From the NCBI RefSeq assembly GCF_001553455.1, contig NZ_BBOX01000007.1, positions 1 to 64,000 of the forward strand: a DNA stretch of 64,000 bases. The letters run 5' to 3'. Below the pieces are notes generated by a model. The model did not search any database. It saw nothing but the letters and a program-made list of their open reading frames with translations, and had not been told where the DNA came from. Below, piece after piece: positions 62,844 to 64,000 of the stretch (the first letter of the stretch is position 1; every line of letters begins with the position of its first letter). The position numbers and the translations under genes are program-made. The DNA is from Streptomyces hygroscopicus subsp. hygroscopicus (GTDB taxonomy: Bacteria; Actinomycetota; Actinomycetes; Streptomycetales; Streptomycetaceae).

Positions 62844-64000
62844 GTGGCCGCGCCCACCAGCCGCAAGTTCCTCGGACGCCAGTCGCTGCCTGAGCGGACG
62901 TTCATCACCGACGCGCTGCGTACCGAGACCGTCGGCGGTGTGATCCTGCTCGTGGCCGCCATCGTGGCGCTGATCCTCGCCAACACCCCGCTCAGCGGCT
63001 TCTACGGCGACATCAAGGACTTCTCCTTCGGGCCCGGGGCACTGCATCTGCATCTCCCGGTCGCCTCCTGGGCCACCGATGGCCTGCTCACCATCTTCTT
63101 CTTCGTCGCCGGTATCGAGCTCAAGCGCGAGCTGGTCGCCGGTGAGCTGCGCGACCCCAAGGCGGCCGCGCTCCCCGTGATCGCCGCCGTCTGCGGCATG
63201 GCCATGCCCGCGATCGTCTATGTCACCGTCAGTGCGAGCGGCGGGGGCAGCCTCACGGGCTGGGCCGTGCCGACCGCCACCGATATCGCCTTCGCGCTCG
63301 CCGTCCTCGCCGTGATCGGCACCGCGCTGCCCGCCGCCCTGCGCGCCTTCCTGCTCACCCTCGCGGTCGTCGACGACCTCGGCGCCATCCTGATCATCGC
63401 GGTCTTCTTCACCCAGCACATCAACTTCGTCGCCCTGGGCCTGTCCTTCGCCGGTCTCGCCCTCTTCTGGCTGCTGCACCACAAGGGCGTACGGGGTGCC
63501 TGGGTCTATGTCCCGCTCGCCGTCGTGATCTGGGCGCTGATGCACGCCAGCGGTGTGCATGCCACCATCTCCGGCGTCGCGATGGGCCTGATGCTGCGCT
63601 GCACCGTACGGGAGGGTGAGGAGCACTCCCCGGCCGAGCGCGTCGAGCACCGGATGCGTCCGCTGTCGGCGGGCCTGGCGGTACCGCTGTTCGCCCTGTT
63701 CGCGGCGGGTGTGCCGCTCTCCGGCAACGCCGTCGCGGACGTCTTCACCCGCCCCGAGACGCTCGGCGTCGTCCTCGGCCTCATCGTGGGCAAGGCCGTC
63801 GGCGTCTTCGGCGGCTCCTGGTGCGCAGCCCGCTTCACCCGGGCCGAGCTGAACGAGGACCTGGTCTGGGCGGATGTCTTCGCCGTGGCCACCCTCGCCG
63901 GTATCGGCTTCACCGTCTCGCTCCTCATCGGCGAACTCGCCTTCGTCGGTGACCCCACGCTCACCGAGGAGGCGAAGGCGGCGGTCCTCATCGGCTCGCT
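62844..64000 (+). CDS. nhaA: Na+/H+ antiporter NhaA, 3' end beyond window
   Basis: First 385 residues of a sodium/proton antiporter. NhaA marks: TVGGVILLVAAIVALILAN, FFFVAGIELKRELVAGEL, PTATDIAFALAVL and the ion-binding Asp pair in LAVVDDLGAI. GTG 62844 follows AGGAGG. The frame is still open at the last base. It is not a pseudogene in the visible part. Confidence 0.93.
   Translation, partial: MAAPTSRKFLGRQSLPERTFITDALRTETVGGVILLVAAIVALILANTPLSGFYGDIKDFSFGPGALHLHLPVASWATDGLLTIFFFVAGIELKRELVAGELRDPKAAALPVIAAVCGMAMPAIVYVTVSASGGGSLTGWAVPTATDIAFALAVLAVIGTALPAALRAFLLTLAVVDDLGAILIIAVFFTQHINFVALGLSFAGLALFWLLHHKGVRGAWVYVPLAVVIWALMHASGVHATISGVAMGLMLRCTVREGEEHSPAERVEHRMRPLSAGLAVPLFALFAAGVPLSGNAVADVFTRPETLGVVLGLIVGKAVGVFGGSWCAARFTRAELNEDLVWADVFAVATLAGIGFTVSLLIGELAFVGDPTLTEEAKAAVLIGS

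Overview
The window is about 72% GC actinomycete chromosome, almost certainly Streptomyces. The evidence is the gene content and order (holB, MFS-fused tmk, topA, hppA, an anti-sigma gene plus bldG, a Tad pilus locus, acsA, nhaA), the frequent GTG starts, and the many paired ECF sigma/anti-sigma and LuxR-type two-component genes. The first gene (DNA polymerase I family) and the last (nhaA) are cut by the window edges.

Layout. 0-6.3 kb: end of a polA-like gene, an MreB/Mbl-like actin homologue, two consecutive ECF sigma/zinc anti-sigma pairs, and an lspA with an abnormal Gly-Pro tail. 6.8-11 kb (minus strand): a GH5 glucanase translationally coupled to a receiver-only protein, a GH6 glucanase, and a subtilisin-fold protein that has lost catalytic residues. 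11.3-16.5 kb (plus strand, divergent): GtrA-type flippase, processive GT2 synthase, PMT-type glycosyltransferase and a membrane-anchored protein with repeated beta-sandwich domains. 16.7-23.4 kb: a small unknown protein, two histidine kinase/response-regulator pairs and a PAP2 lipid phosphatase. 23.4-25.5 kb: a GH8 glucanase without a signal peptide, coupled to a 56-residue membrane protein and preceded by a PRC-barrel gene; then another small hydrophobic protein. 25.8-30.7 kb: a SigB/SigF-type sigma factor, DUF4232 lipoprotein, LysR regulator, tRNA-Thr(CGU) and a secreted TAP-like hydrolase. 31-64 kb: the conserved core block (holB, tmk, topA, methyltransferase, lipoprotein, hppA, anti-sigma/bldG, helicase, tad operon, HAD phosphatase, degenerate Fic-like protein, CooC-like ATPase, carbonic anhydrase, acsA, nhaA).

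How the genes may work together. The strongest candidate for an uncharacterised system is 6.8-24.8 kb. A polymerising GT2, lipid-linked sugar handling (GtrA, PMT-like GT, PAP2 phosphatase), three different beta-glucanase families (GH5, GH6, GH8), a surface-anchored repeat protein and dedicated signalling genes together look like a regulated cell-surface glycan assembly and trimming locus. The polymer is not known from sequence.

A second pattern runs through the whole window. Many intergenic gaps are short tandem arrays, and in at least eight cases the array contains the last codons and stop codon of the adjacent gene, as if the gene end had been copied outward. Similar repeats enlarge linkers inside proteins (lspA tail, GT39 N-terminus, kinase linker, tmk tail, carbonic anhydrase linker, TadE N-terminus).
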